From the NCBI RefSeq assembly GCF_000332275.1, contig NZ_CM001776.1:1-64000 (forward strand): a stretch of 64,000 nucleotides of DNA, in the 5' to 3' direction. The stretch's first letter is position 1, and every line of letters begins with the position of its first letter. Both the position numbers and the translations under genes were made by a program. Origin of the DNA: Synechococcus sp. PCC 7336 (GTDB taxonomy: Bacteria > Cyanobacteriota > Cyanobacteriia > Thermostichales > PCC-7336). Of the stretch, positions 52,646 to 62,211 are shown piece by piece. Under the pieces are notes generated by a model, which worked only from the letters and a program-made list of their open reading frames with translations, ran no database searches and was not told the DNA's origin.

Positions 52646-54937
52646 TCACCACTTTGGGTTGGAGGTGACTAAATCCCACATCCGATCGCCCTCCAAAGGT
52701 TGAGAAAAAAGATAGCCCTGACCCGATTCGCAGCCAATCGCCCTCAGCAACGAGAGCTGCTCGGAGGTTTCAATCCCTTCTGCTGTGACCGATAGGCCCA
52801 ACTGCTGGGCCAAAGTAGCAATGCTGCGGACAATGGAAAGACTTTTGCCCCCCCGTTGAATGTTGCTGACAAACGAACGATCGATTTTCAGACTGTCCAC
52901 CGGAAAGCCATACAGGCTGGTCAAAGAAAAGTAACCCGTACCAAAATCGTCAATTGCGGCGCGTACCCCCAGCTTTTGAAGCTGCTGCAGCGACTGGGCA
53001 ATCCGTTCTCCCCCGCCCGCGATCGCCCCTTCCGTAAACTCAATCTGCAAGTTCCTGGGGCTAATAGCCAAACGATTCAAGGCCCGATCGACTTGCGATG
53101 GCAAATTGGGGTTTTGCAGTTGTCGCGCCGAAAAATTGAGCGAGATTGGGGGCAATGCAACTGTGGGAAACTGCTGCTGCCACTGTTGCAATTGCTGGCA
53201 GACTTCCCGCAGCATCCAGTTATCGATCTCGGTCACCAATGTGGAATCTTCCGCGATCGGCAAAAACTCTCGCGGCGTTAGCAAGCCGCGCTGGGGATGC
53301 TGCCAGCGAACCAATGCTTCCAGACCTTCAATCTTGCCCGTGCGAAACGAGATCGTGGGCTGGTAAAACACCCGCAATTGTCTCTGGGCGATCGCCTTGC
53401 GCAAATCGGTTTCTAGCTGCAATTGTTCGATCGCCTGCTGGTGCATGAGGGGATCGAACAAAATGTGCTGAGATTTGCCCGCATCTTTTGCCCGGTACAT
53501 GGCAATATCGGCGTCCCGCAGCATTTCGTCGGGAGCCTCGTAGATAGAGGACCAGAGGACAATCCCAATGCTGGTGCTGGTAAAAACCTCTTGGCCCGCC
53601 AACTCAAAGGGGGCTGCTAACTTGGCCTGAATGCGATTGGCCACTCGAATGGCATCTTTGGGGTACTGGATATCTTCCAGTAGTAGGGTAAATTCATCTC
53701 CCCCAAACCGCGAGAGCGTATCCTCTGGACGCAGGCAGGTGGCAAATCGGCGAGCCGCTTCCACCAGCAGGCGATCGCCCATATTGTGGCCCAAACTGTC
53801 GTTGACCAATTTGAAGCCATCGAGATCTAAAAATAAGATGGCGAATAAATAGTGCGGATTGCGTTTGGCCCGCCGTACCGAATGTTCTAGCCGATCGAGA
53901 AACAGGGCGCGGTTGGGCAGCCCCGTCAAAATATCGTGAAAGGCACTGTATCGCAGTTGTTCGGCCACCTGCTTGCGCCTCGAAAAAGTGGCGATCGCAT
54001 TGCCGAGCTTACCCAACCAATCGAGTGATTGAGGCTTGGGTTGAATCACTTCGGGGTGAGCTAGCGTCAGGGTGCCAAACAATTTGCGATCGACCTCGAT
54101 CGGCAAACAGATTGCCGTTTGAATCTCTGCACGACTCAACAGAGGGGAAACGTGGGCCGAGTCAGCGCGATCGCCCGAGAAGGTTTCGACCATGACCTCT
54201 CCAGACAGAGCTGCTCGACCCGATAGATAATCTCGAGCTGAGACCTCCAGAGCCGTGTCGTCAGAATATTCCACCCCCTCTGCAGCCACGAACTTCATCA
54301 TCTGCCGGTCGGGTATATATTGTTCGATCGCCACCATCGGGAATCCCGCAACCTCGCTCAGACTTTTGACCATACCTTTGAGGGCAACCTCAAACGAGGA
54401 CGACTGAAAAGCCGCAGATGCAAGCGAATTTAAGGCTTTGAGCTGTTGCTGCTGGCGGTGTAGCAAGTTGAATTGCTCTTTGTATTGGCTGACATCCCGC
54501 ACAATGGTCAGCAGCATCGGATTGCCCTTGACCTCAATAATTTCGACAGAGACTAGTCCCGTACGACGCTGCCCCTCAGCGGTCAGAAACTCCATCTCCC
54601 GACAGACGTGTGCTCCGCGAGCGTTCAGACTGCGGATGCTGCGGGTGTGCTTGCGGGCATCGACCCAGAGATTGAGGGCGGACATCGAACGGCCCACCAG
54701 AGCCTCTCGCGAATATCCGGTCAGCTTTGAAAACCCCGGATTGACGGCCAAGATCTTGCGGTCGGTGATGGTGGTTACAGCAATGCCATCTGGATTGTAT
54801 TGAAATAACCTCGCAAATTGGCCTGCAGCCCGAACTAGCTCCGTCGCCTCGAAGGCCGGAGCATCCTCAGTCTCCGCTTGCGGAGGGTTGCCTACAATCG
54901 GGGCGTCATCATCCCAAGCTTGGGAACTTTTGGGCAT
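52646..54937 (-). CDS. PAS-GAF-GGDEF-EAL cyclic di-GMP protein
   Basis: The 763-residue product has a PAS domain (about 38-150, FQYNPDGIAVTTITDRKILA), a GAF domain (about 165-315), a GGDEF domain with an intact GGDEF at 412-416 and an EAL domain with EAL at 540-542 (GLEALVRWQHP), DFGTGYFSL and an intact-looking catalytic region near the end. It could both make and break cyclic di-GMP; which activity dominates is not visible. No membrane segment, so it is cytoplasmic. The neighbour at 55074 has the same GGDEF-EAL ending and orientation. Confidence 0.92.
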   Translation of the reverse strand: MPKSSQAWDDDAPIVGNPPQAETEDAPAFEATELVRAAGQFARLFQYNPDGIAVTTITDRKILAVNPGFSKLTGYSREALVGRSMSALNLWVDARKHTRSIRSLNARGAHVCREMEFLTAEGQRRTGLVSVEIIEVKGNPMLLTIVRDVSQYKEQFNLLHRQQQQLKALNSLASAAFQSSSFEVALKGMVKSLSEVAGFPMVAIEQYIPDRQMMKFVAAEGVEYSDDTALEVSARDYLSGRAALSGEVMVETFSGDRADSAHVSPLLSRAEIQTAICLPIEVDRKLFGTLTLAHPEVIQPKPQSLDWLGKLGNAIATFSRRKQVAEQLRYSAFHDILTGLPNRALFLDRLEHSVRRAKRNPHYLFAILFLDLDGFKLVNDSLGHNMGDRLLVEAARRFATCLRPEDTLSRFGGDEFTLLLEDIQYPKDAIRVANRIQAKLAAPFELAGQEVFTSTSIGIVLWSSIYEAPDEMLRDADIAMYRAKDAGKSQHILFDPLMHQQAIEQLQLETDLRKAIAQRQLRVFYQPTISFRTGKIEGLEALVRWQHPQRGLLTPREFLPIAEDSTLVTEIDNWMLREVCQQLQQWQQQFPTVALPPISLNFSARQLQNPNLPSQVDRALNRLAISPRNLQIEFTEGAIAGGGERIAQSLQQLQKLGVRAAIDDFGTGYFSLTSLYGFPVDSLKIDRSFVSNIQRGGKSLSIVRSIATLAQQLGLSVTAEGIETSEQLSLLRAIGCESGQGYLFSQPLEGDRMWDLVTSNPKW

Positions 54938-55073
54938 CTTAACACCGTAAGAGCTGAGCGAATGTCAGTCAGTCTGTTGATGAGTTTATAACTAGAAGCT
55001 GTCGCAAGGGACTGAAATAATACAACACGAGTTGCGAATAATATACCAGAGGTGTATAAAAATTGGTAGCTCG

Positions 55074-57230
55074 TTATGTCTGAGGCTGAGCTCGAGCTGT
55101 CAGGAATGCTTCGATCCCCACACTGGGCAGCGGTTCGCTAAACCAAAACCCTTGCCCTAAGTCGCAGTGGGCAGCTTTTAAAAAATCGAGCTGCTGCTGA
55201 GTCTCCACCCCTTCCGCAACAACCTTTAAACCGAGTCCTCGACCTAGATCGATCGCCGAACGACCGATGAGGTCCGCACTTTCACAAGTACCGATATCGC
55301 AGATAAAAGAGCGATCGATCTTGAGGGAATCGCAGGGAAACTGCCGCAGGTAGCCGATCGAAGAGTAGCCCGTGCCAAAATCGTCGATCGAGATCTGTAT
55401 CCCCATCGCCCTCAACTCTGCTAGGGTCCGAATGGTGCGGCTGGCATCTTGCATCGCGACACTTTCTGTGATTTCCAACTCTAGGCATTTGGGGGGCAGG
55501 CCAGTCTCCTGCAGAACTTGCGATGCCAGTGGAATTAACTGTGCCTGCTGAAATTCCCGAGCAGATAAATTCACTGCGATACGATCGAGCTCCAGACCCT
55601 GTTTCAGCCACGCTCGCAATTGAGTGCAAGCGGTCTGTAAAATCCATTCCGTCATCTCGGTAATCAGGCTGGTTTCCTCAGCAATCGGGATAAATTGGCC
55701 GGGTGACAGCAGTCCTACTGAGGGGTGGTGCCAGCGCAATAGCGCTTCGAGGCTAACGATACGCCCGGTCTGCAGTTCAATTTGGGGTTGGTAAAACAAT
55801 TCCAACTCTCGATTTTGTACTGCTCGCCGCAAATCGTTTTCGAGGTATAGGCGGTTGGACGCCTTTACATTCATAGTGGTGCTAAAAAACTGGGCATTAT
55901 TGCGACCGAGATCCTTGGCTCGATGGAGGGCGGCATCGGCATTCTGCAGCAGGGTTTGGGTGCAGGTACCGTCTTCTGGATACAGGGCAATACCGATGCT
56001 GCAGGTAATGTGAAAATCGTGCCCTTCGCAGGGGAGCTGGGTTTCAAACGCACGCAGAATACTCTGTACCTTTTCAACCACTGGCTCGGCGGCTTGACTT
56101 TGGGACAGCATCAGGGTGAATTCATCTCCTCCCCAGCGAGCCAAGATATCGCCTTCACCGACACAATCAGTCAGTCGGACTCCGACTTCTTTCAAGAGCT
56201 CGTCTCCGGTACCGTGCCCTAATGAGTCGTTAATGGTTTTGAAGCGATCGAGATCGATAAATAGGACAGCCAGTTTACTGTGCGTTTGATGAGCTCGGGA
56301 GATAGCTTGGGTGAGGCGATCTTGAAATAGGACGCGGTTGGCCAGTCCGGTGAGGGCGTCGTAGTAGGCCATATATTCGATCGTTTCGCGATCGCGCTTG
56401 CGGGCAGTGATATCTTCGATAGCCCCTTCAAATCCCTTCAAGGCACCGTTACCATCGCGAATGGCGCGGGCATTCTCGCAGGCCCAGATCGTGGAGCCAT
56501 CTCGACAATACAGCTCGGCTTCGAATCTCCTCACCACATCATCTCGGGAAATCGTGCGAATAAATTCGCATCTTCGATCGGGGCTAACGAACAACTGCTC
56601 TATCTCGGTAATGGTATCGAGCAATTGTTCGGGCGAGTTGTAGCCGAGCATACGAGCCAGCACGGCGTTAGCCGAAATAAATTTTCCCCCCGAGCTAGTC
56701 CGATAAATTCCCAGAAAGCCATCGAAGAAGCTGGGCGATGGGCAAACAGCCGCATTTGGATTGCTGGGAGGTTGAATATTCTTACGGGCAAGCTGCTGGA
56801 TAACAATGACAACCGCTTCCGCGAGCTCTTGTGTGTTGAGGTGGCGATCGTAATACAGCGTACATACAGCGTCTACTGTGGTGTCGCCGATAATGGGGAT
56901 GCTCAGTTCTAGCTCGGCTTCGGCTAAGCGGGTCAGTTGACTCGCGCTGCTATCAGTTTCGCCATCGATCGCCCTGACTAGCTGCGGTTTGCAAGTCGCC
57001 CGAGCTTGCCCGGAGCTGCCTGCATCAAGCGGGCGCTCGGCAGCCTGCTGGAGATGTCGAATGGCGGCTACCGGACAGTTTTTCCCGAACCAAACTTCAC
57101 GTCGCACCTGTACGAGGCGATCGCGATCGCAGTGCCACAACTCAGCACAGATACAACTCAATGACTCGCAGAATTTCTGCAAGGAAAGCTCCCTAGCCAC
57201 GAGGGTGGATAAAGACCGTAATTCGTCCAT
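55074..57230 (-). CDS. GAF/PAS-GGDEF-EAL cyclic di-GMP protein
   Basis: The 718-residue product has an N-terminal divergent GAF-like region (about 10-150), a PAS/PAC domain (about 165-282, GIYRTSSGGKFISANAVLAR ... FEGAIEDITARKRD), GGDEF intact at 367-371 (ARWGGDEFTLML) and EAL at 495-497 (VSLEALLRWHHP) with IDDFGTGYSSIGYL. Both catalytic domains look complete. It is upstream of the gene at 52646 on the same strand, 137 bp apart. They probably arose from related multidomain genes, though the sensory parts differ. Confidence 0.92.
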   Translation of the reverse strand: MDELRSLSTLVARELSLQKFCESLSCICAELWHCDRDRLVQVRREVWFGKNCPVAAIRHLQQAAERPLDAGSSGQARATCKPQLVRAIDGETDSSASQLTRLAEAELELSIPIIGDTTVDAVCTLYYDRHLNTQELAEAVVIVIQQLARKNIQPPSNPNAAVCPSPSFFDGFLGIYRTSSGGKFISANAVLARMLGYNSPEQLLDTITEIEQLFVSPDRRCEFIRTISRDDVVRRFEAELYCRDGSTIWACENARAIRDGNGALKGFEGAIEDITARKRDRETIEYMAYYDALTGLANRVLFQDRLTQAISRAHQTHSKLAVLFIDLDRFKTINDSLGHGTGDELLKEVGVRLTDCVGEGDILARWGGDEFTLMLSQSQAAEPVVEKVQSILRAFETQLPCEGHDFHITCSIGIALYPEDGTCTQTLLQNADAALHRAKDLGRNNAQFFSTTMNVKASNRLYLENDLRRAVQNRELELFYQPQIELQTGRIVSLEALLRWHHPSVGLLSPGQFIPIAEETSLITEMTEWILQTACTQLRAWLKQGLELDRIAVNLSAREFQQAQLIPLASQVLQETGLPPKCLELEITESVAMQDASRTIRTLAELRAMGIQISIDDFGTGYSSIGYLRQFPCDSLKIDRSFICDIGTCESADLIGRSAIDLGRGLGLKVVAEGVETQQQLDFLKAAHCDLGQGFWFSEPLPSVGIEAFLTARAQPQT

Positions 57231-57760
57231 AACAAATGGCCGATCTCGCGAACTGCGAGATTCAATGAGTTTACTTGGCTTTGAGAGTTAATTATAATAG
57301 TCAATAATTTTTTCGCTTCTCTTTTAATGGAAGAATTATCAACTTCTATTAAATTGGTGGCAGTCAATTATGTGAAAACACGGAAAACATAGACTGTCTC
57401 TCCATTTCGATGAGAAGATCGGCAGTACAATCACTAGTATCTACAGACCCTATGAGATGATTTAAAGTAAATATAATTTGTTTCTGGATTTGATTTGACT
57501 TGACAACAATCTTCTCATAAAGTTTGCCTTCGAAGATTGGCGATCTCAACGAGCATTTACGAAATTACCGATCGCGTTTCAAATTGAATTGGCTCGAAGA
57601 AGCGAGAGGCTGCGAGCTCGAGTTAGCCCAGATTTGCTCGCAATTGTCAGTACCGAGCAGCTCCATCCTCAAAATGCTGGACCCAAGCAAAGCAAAAAGC
57701 AAGTGTGTGTTCGGCTGGCGTCGCGTCGAACGATGAAAGGTTTAAAGGTGGAAGTGCAAA
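57231..57760. other. Gap between GGDEF-EAL gene and perR
   Basis: About 530 bp, AT-rich at 57290-57500. It should contain the promoter of the GGDEF-EAL gene. Short open frames in 57524-57813 overlap the end of perR and have no recognisable content or ribosome binding site. No repeats or hairpins stood out. Confidence 0.35.
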
Positions 57761-58189
57761 TTAGTTCCGAGGCCCATTGGGAACGCCGAAGAAATCGATG
57801 CGGTAGTTGGTAATTTTCATCCCAGTTTTGGCTTCCACTTGCTGGAGAACCTCAGCGGGTAACTCGAGATCCACATCCACAATGCTATCGGTTTCGAGGC
57901 AGTTAATGTGGCTGTGCATGTCGTTGCGGCTGCCGTACCGACGGCCTTCCGCCCGATCGATGCATTCAATCACGCCGTGGGCGGAGAGGGCCTCTAAATT
58001 CTGATAGACCGAGGTATGGCCGATGGGCTTGTCTTTTTGGTTGAGGCGATCGTAGATCTCGCGAGCAGATAGATGCTCGTGCGATTGCCACAGGAGTTCG
58101 AGAATGTAGCGACGCTGGCGACTCAAGCGCAGGTTTTGCGCTTGGCATAGGGCCAAGGCATCTTCGAGGGATTGGGCTAGTTCAGTCAT
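57761..58189 (-). CDS. perR: Fur-family regulator, PerR/FurC type
   Basis: The 142-residue product (Met at 58189; another at 58207) shows LRLSRQRRYILELLWQSHEH, LSAREIYDRLNQKDKPIGHT and SVYQNLEALSAHGVIECIDR of the winged-helix domain. The dimerisation half with HSHINCLETDSIVDVDLELP follows. It lacks the CXXC zinc motifs of classical Fur and is closest in pattern to cyanobacterial PerR/FurC, a peroxide-responsive repressor. Peroxide sensing is by analogy. It is followed downstream by a Kir channel gene of the same strand at higher coordinates. Confidence 0.85.
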   Translation of the reverse strand: MTELAQSLEDALALCQAQNLRLSRQRRYILELLWQSHEHLSAREIYDRLNQKDKPIGHTSVYQNLEALSAHGVIECIDRAEGRRYGSRNDMHSHINCLETDSIVDVDLELPAEVLQQVEAKTGMKITNYRIDFFGVPNGPRN

Positions 58190-58304
58190 TGCAATATAAT
58201 TTGACACACACTCTAGACTCGATCATACCCGATCTTGAAGTTGTTACGACTTTTAGATAGGATTCTGCCCTCTATGACGAATTCTGCCCAATCGCCGAGG
58301 CTCG

Positions 58305-59279
58305 CTAAGCAGCCCGTTCGGAGGGATGCTGTTCCCCCTCGGGAATGACATCGTGAAAGTGGAGATAGTTTACGACACGGCGACCGTCAGGTCTAGTGGA
58401 GAACACATCGATAAAGCGATAATTCCAAAAAATTTCGCTGGAGAGGTATGAGTGACGGGCATGAATGGTTTGGGAAAAGGTCTCGTCTAACCCCGTCAGC
58501 GTTGCAATAATTTCTCCATCCAGCTTCGATAGCTTAGCTCGATCCATACCGTACAGGGGACTGGCGCGATCGATCGCGTGCATAACGGTCCAGGTGAGAG
58601 CAAAAATGGGCGTTTGCGATCGCACTAAGTCGAGGCTGTGAAAGCGATACATCAACTGTCCCTCTTCACTCACCTCCCGCAGCAGCAGCGTCAGCATAAT
58701 TTGCCCTTCTAGAATCTGATTGCGCCGCTGATTGCGCATTCGAAACATCAATGTCGGCACGCCATTGTAGCGAGACACCGTTGCTACATCGCTGAAAATC
58801 ACCCGTGCGGTCGGACGCGACACCCGCGCAAACACAATCCCGGTGATAGTGGCCAAACCCAGCAGCCCCACCAACGACTCTAGTGTGACGATTAGATCGG
58901 TATAAAAACTGTCTGGATGCATGGCACCGTATCCCAACGAGGCCATCGTTTGCACGCTAAAGAAGAATGCATCCCAAAACGATCCCGGCTCTGCTCGCGC
59001 GATCGCATTGCCCCCCGCTAAATAAAGCAGGGCAAATATCCCATTGGCCCCCATGTAGATAAAAAATACCAGCCCAAAAAAACCCATCCAGGGCATCGTC
59101 AGCAATAGGTGGTACAGATCGCTCAAATGGGAATGATCTTCTCCCACTTCAATAACGTTGGGCAAGCCGGAGCGCGTGACCACCCGCTGCTCGAAATGAG
59201 GCCCTGCGGGATCTAGGAGTTTGGGAAGTCGCGCGCGGAACTGGACCAGTAGTTGGCGGATAAATGACCGAGACCGCAT
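58305..59279 (-). CDS. Inward rectifier (KirBac-type) potassium channel
   Basis: The 324-residue product has two membrane helices (about 65-88 and 130-152) around a pore loop with the selectivity filter TMASLGYGAMHP (about 111-122) and a C-terminal cytoplasmic Kir domain (ARVIFSDVATVSRYNGVPTL, MRNQRRNQILEGQIMLTLLL, HSLDLVRSQTPIFALTWTVM). The filter GYG is intact, so it should conduct potassium. The helical N-terminus includes a slide-helix region (DLYHLLLTMPWMGF). It is 97 bp upstream of the perR start on the same strand. Confidence 0.93.
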   Translation of the reverse strand: MRSRSFIRQLLVQFRARLPKLLDPAGPHFEQRVVTRSGLPNVIEVGEDHSHLSDLYHLLLTMPWMGFFGLVFFIYMGANGIFALLYLAGGNAIARAEPGSFWDAFFFSVQTMASLGYGAMHPDSFYTDLIVTLESLVGLLGLATITGIVFARVSRPTARVIFSDVATVSRYNGVPTLMFRMRNQRRNQILEGQIMLTLLLREVSEEGQLMYRFHSLDLVRSQTPIFALTWTVMHAIDRASPLYGMDRAKLSKLDGEIIATLTGLDETFSQTIHARHSYLSSEIFWNYRFIDVFSTRPDGRRVVNYLHFHDVIPEGEQHPSERAA

Positions 59280-59389
59280 GGCAAAGTTGGCTGAATTAAT
59301 ATGTCGATCCTGCCAACTAGAATGGCGATCTACAAGAGGGCTGCAGATTGTTAGAGGAGATGAGGTCGATCGACCCTACTCTCGCCAAG

Positions 59390-59421
59390 AAAAAAAGCCG
59401 GGCTTGACTAAACCCAGCTTT
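59390..59421 (-). terminator. Terminator after a small secreted-protein gene
   Basis: AAAGCCGGG (59394-59402) and CCCAGCTTT (59413-59421) form a 9-bp stem with one mismatch. On the minus strand a run of seven T follows, so it terminates the gene at 59478-59765, about 60 bp downstream of its stop. Confidence 0.75.
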
Positions 59422-59477
59422 AAGCTCACTGCATTATCGATCGACAGCTCGGGATGGCTGCAATTTTCGGTCAAACT

Positions 59478-59765
59478 CTAATTCTCTACAGTGCGCAAAT
59501 CGTCGAGGCGATCGAGCAAGGGAGCGCTCTTCGATTTTTCAGACAAAGATGCTGCAGGATCGTTAGAAGCCACTTCAACAGCAGTGGAACGGCTGCTTGG
59601 CGTTGGGGTGAAGCTATCAATGCCGCCATTAATGGTGGCGTTAGAACGTAACTCTTGCAGGCGTAAGAGAATTGGGGGGGTAGCGCTAGCAGGAGCAGCG
59701 GCCAAGAGAGAGGTCGCACTGGCGATCGCTGCGGCTGCGAAAAGAAGGTTACGAGTGATTTGCAT
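59478..59765 (-). CDS. Small secreted protein, unknown
   Basis: The 95-residue product has a clear signal peptide (MQITRNLLFAAAAIASATSL, cleavage probably after ASA at about residue 29) and a short polar mature part (ILLRLQELRSNATINGGIDS ... LLDRLDDLRTVEN). I do not recognise it. The Met at 59765 is favoured over 59834 because only it puts the signal peptide at the start. A terminator lies downstream, so it is its own transcription unit. Confidence 0.65.
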   Translation of the reverse strand: MQITRNLLFAAAAIASATSLLAAAPASATPPILLRLQELRSNATINGGIDSFTPTPSSRSTAVEVASNDPAASLSEKSKSAPLLDRLDDLRTVEN

Positions 59766-59834
59766 GACTGCGCTCCTGAAAAACCAGAGATGGGTAAGAA
59801 TACGTTTCAAAAAAGCTTTAGAGCTTTGGCCCAC

Positions 59835-60135
59835 TCAAATGCTGTGCAGAGCAATTTTGGGGGGACAACAATAAATCTTTTTCGATTGCAGTTTGATTAA
59901 ACAATCGCCCGCTGAGATGAGCCTTTAGTCTAGCGCTAGGTCATCTGGCAAATCAGTGAAGGCATTCTCATCTTTGCTTCAGTCTCAACTCACTGGCTGG
60001 AAAAGCTCTCGACCTAACGCAGGCAGAAGTATTAACTGTGACAGACGCTTGGCACAGACGGCATCGACCTGGCTCGGTTGAGAGTCCGCCACGGGGTACA
60101 ATTGGTCCGATTGCACCCTGGAACGTCGCCACACC
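59835..60135. other. Gap upstream of efp
   Basis: About 300 bp that hold the promoter of efp and, on the other strand, of the small secreted-protein gene. No box or hairpin could be assigned with confidence. Confidence 0.35.
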
Positions 60136-60696
60136 ATGATTTCTAGCAACGATTTTCGGACAGGCACCTCCATTGAGCTGGATGGCAGCCCCTGGAAAGT
60201 GCTCGAATTTTTGCATGTGAAACCGGGTAAGGGGTCTGCCTTTGTGCGGACGAAGCTCAAAAACATGCAAACTGGGAATGTGATGGAAAAAACCTTCCGG
60301 GCGGGGGAGATGGTGCCCCAAGCCAATCTCGAAAAAGTGGACATGCAGTATCTCTATAAAGACGGGGATGACTATGTGTTTATGGATATGGAGTCTTACG
60401 AGCAGAGTCCATTAACTGAGGCGCAAATTGGAGAGCAAATTAAATACCTCAAAGACGGTATGGATGTGGCCATCCTACGTTGGAACGAGCTGGTGATTGC
60501 AGTGGAGTTGCCCAATACGGTGGTCTTAGAAGTGGTCGAAACCGATCCTGGCGTTAAAGGGGACACCGCAACTGGCGGCACCAAGCCAGCCAAACTGGAA
60601 ACTGGAGCTGAGATTCAGGTGCCCCTGTTTATCAAGATTGGCGAAACGATTAAAGTGGATACCCGTAACGATTCTTACCTAGGTCGCGAAAACTAG
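60136..60696 (+). CDS. efp: Translation elongation factor P
   Basis: EF-P relieves ribosome stalling at polyproline stretches. The 186-residue product has three beta-barrel domains. The tip loop [16 protein letters not shown] carries the Lys (about position 32) that is modified in many bacteria, and the C-terminal part [19 protein letters not shown] is the family end. Length is standard. It is followed after 71 bp by accB, the common cyanobacterial efp-accB pair. Confidence 0.97.
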   Translation: MISSNDFRTGTSIELDGSPWKVLEFLHVKPGKGSAFVRTKLKNMQTGNVMEKTFRAGEMVPQANLEKVDMQYLYKDGDDYVFMDMESYEQSPLTEAQIGEQIKYLKDGMDVAILRWNELVIAVELPNTVVLEVVETDPGVKGDTATGGTKPAKLETGAEIQVPLFIKIGETIKVDTRNDSYLGREN

Positions 60697-60767
60697 TCGA
60701 TCCCGGTCCAGTTCCGCAGTACGGTCGTTGAATCTATTCAGAGCTTTGCACGCTTATTGTCCGGCAT

Positions 60768-61286
60768 ATGGAGAGCAGTTCATCCTTGAATTCAGTTAAT
60801 TGGCAGGAGATTCGCAATCTGCTTGCGGCGATCGACCAATCCGATGTGGTCGAGTTTTCGTTAGAAGTTCAAGACTTTAGCCTTTCGATCCGCAAACCCG
60901 ATCGCAGTACGGCTGCGAACGCGCCATCGGCACCGGCTCTGCAGCCCGCTGACGAGTCGACATCTACTGTTGTTTCTTCCCCCCCCATTCCAACAGAAGT
61001 TGCTACTCCGACCGCTCCCAGCCCAGCTAGTCAGCCTACCGATCGCTGGATTCCGGTGACGGCCCCGATGGTGGGTACGTTTTATGAAGCATCCGCTCCT
61101 GGAGAACCACCGTTCGTGAGTCCTGGCGATCGCGTCACTGTGGGCCAAGCGGTTTGCATTATCGAAGCAATGAAGTTAATGAACGAGCTGGAAGCTGAGG
61201 TGGCAGGCACGATCGCCGAAATTGTGGCCAAGAATGCCGAACCGGTCGAGTTTGGCCAAGTGCTGATGTATATCGATCCCGCTTGA
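60768..61286 (+). CDS. accB: Biotin carboxyl carrier protein of acetyl-CoA carboxylase
   Basis: AccB carries biotin between the biotin carboxylase and carboxyltransferase of acetyl-CoA carboxylase, the first step of fatty acid synthesis. The 172-residue product has an N-terminal helical part (LNSVNWQEIRNLLAAIDQSD), a Pro/Ala/Ser-rich linker (about 45-92) and a C-terminal biotinyl domain with the biotin-accepting Lys136 in EAMKLMNE. Start is ATG at 60768. It lies between efp and aroE on the same strand. Confidence 0.96.
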   Translation: MESSSSLNSVNWQEIRNLLAAIDQSDVVEFSLEVQDFSLSIRKPDRSTAANAPSAPALQPADESTSTVVSSPPIPTEVATPTAPSPASQPTDRWIPVTAPMVGTFYEASAPGEPPFVSPGDRVTVGQAVCIIEAMKLMNELEAEVAGTIAEIVAKNAEPVEFGQVLMYIDPA

Positions 61287-61326
61287 TGGCGATCGCCCTG
61301 CGAGACTCACCGCTCAATCTGACTCT

Positions 61327-62211
61327 GTGACTGCAACTCCCCTCTCGATCGACGGTGCCACTCAACTTTTGGGTTTGATTGGCAATCCCGTGGCCCACAG
61401 TTTGTCTCCAGCCATGCACAATGCAGCACTGGCTCGGATGGGCGTCAATGCAGTTTACTTGCCCTTGCCCGTAGCCACGGAAGGGGTCGGGGCAGCCTTA
61501 GCTGGATTGGCGGCGATTGGAGTGCGGGGCATCAACGTCACCATCCCCCACAAACAAACGGCGATGCCGTTTTTGCAAGAGGTTTCCGCTAGGGCACAAC
61601 AGGTAGGGGCCGTGAATACGATCTACCCGCTCTCTGGTGGCGGCTGGGGGGGCACGAATACGGATGTGAGTGGCTTCCTTTATCCGCTGCAGCAACTCGA
61701 TCGCCCCTGGTCGGCGTCAACGGCCATAGTGCTGGGTTCGGGTGGAGCGGCGCGGGCCGCCATTCAGGGGTGTTTCGAGCTTGGGTTCGCTCGGGTGGTC
61801 GCTGTAGGTCGATCTCGCGATCGCCTGCTGTCCTTAACCCGAACCTGGTCCCAATTGCAAACCGCCACCTGGGACGAGCTCGCCGCTCTCCTGCCCGAAA
61901 CCCTGTTAATCGCGAACGCCACCCCGATTGGCATGCAATCGGAGTCCGATCCCGCCGAGATCGCCAGCACCCCCCTCTCCCTCGAACACCTGGCACGGTT
62001 ACCGAGAGAGGCGATCGTCTACGACTTGGTCTATATTCCCAAACCGACGGCGTTGCTCAAATATGCTGCTGCCCGCGAACTCGTTGCCATCGACGGGTTA
62101 GAGATGTTGGTACAGCAGGGGGCGATCGCCCTGTCCCTGTGGCTGGGCGGGCGAGAGGTGCCGGTGGAGGTGATGCGTCGAGCGGCTTTGGCCCATCTCG
62201 GGCTGGATTAA
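61327..62211 (+). CDS. aroE: Shikimate dehydrogenase
   Basis: AroE reduces 3-dehydroshikimate to shikimate with NADPH in aromatic amino-acid synthesis. The 294-residue product has the substrate site IGNPVAHSLSPAMHNAAL, NVTIPHKQTAMPF with its catalytic Lys, the NADP loop VLGSGGAARAAIQGCFELGF with VAVGRSRDRL, and the C-terminal EMLVQQGAIALSLW. The start is GTG, 40 bp after accB. The stop overlaps the convergent glycosyltransferase stop by 4 bp. Confidence 0.96.
   Translation: MTATPLSIDGATQLLGLIGNPVAHSLSPAMHNAALARMGVNAVYLPLPVATEGVGAALAGLAAIGVRGINVTIPHKQTAMPFLQEVSARAQQVGAVNTIYPLSGGGWGGTNTDVSGFLYPLQQLDRPWSASTAIVLGSGGAARAAIQGCFELGFARVVAVGRSRDRLLSLTRTWSQLQTATWDELAALLPETLLIANATPIGMQSESDPAEIASTPLSLEHLARLPREAIVYDLVYIPKPTALLKYAAARELVAIDGLEMLVQQGAIALSLWLGGREVPVEVMRRAALAHLGLD

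Noticed and set aside
57524-57813. Short frames upstream of the perR stop
   Set aside because: They are basic, of low complexity, partly antisense to perR and lack a start signal.
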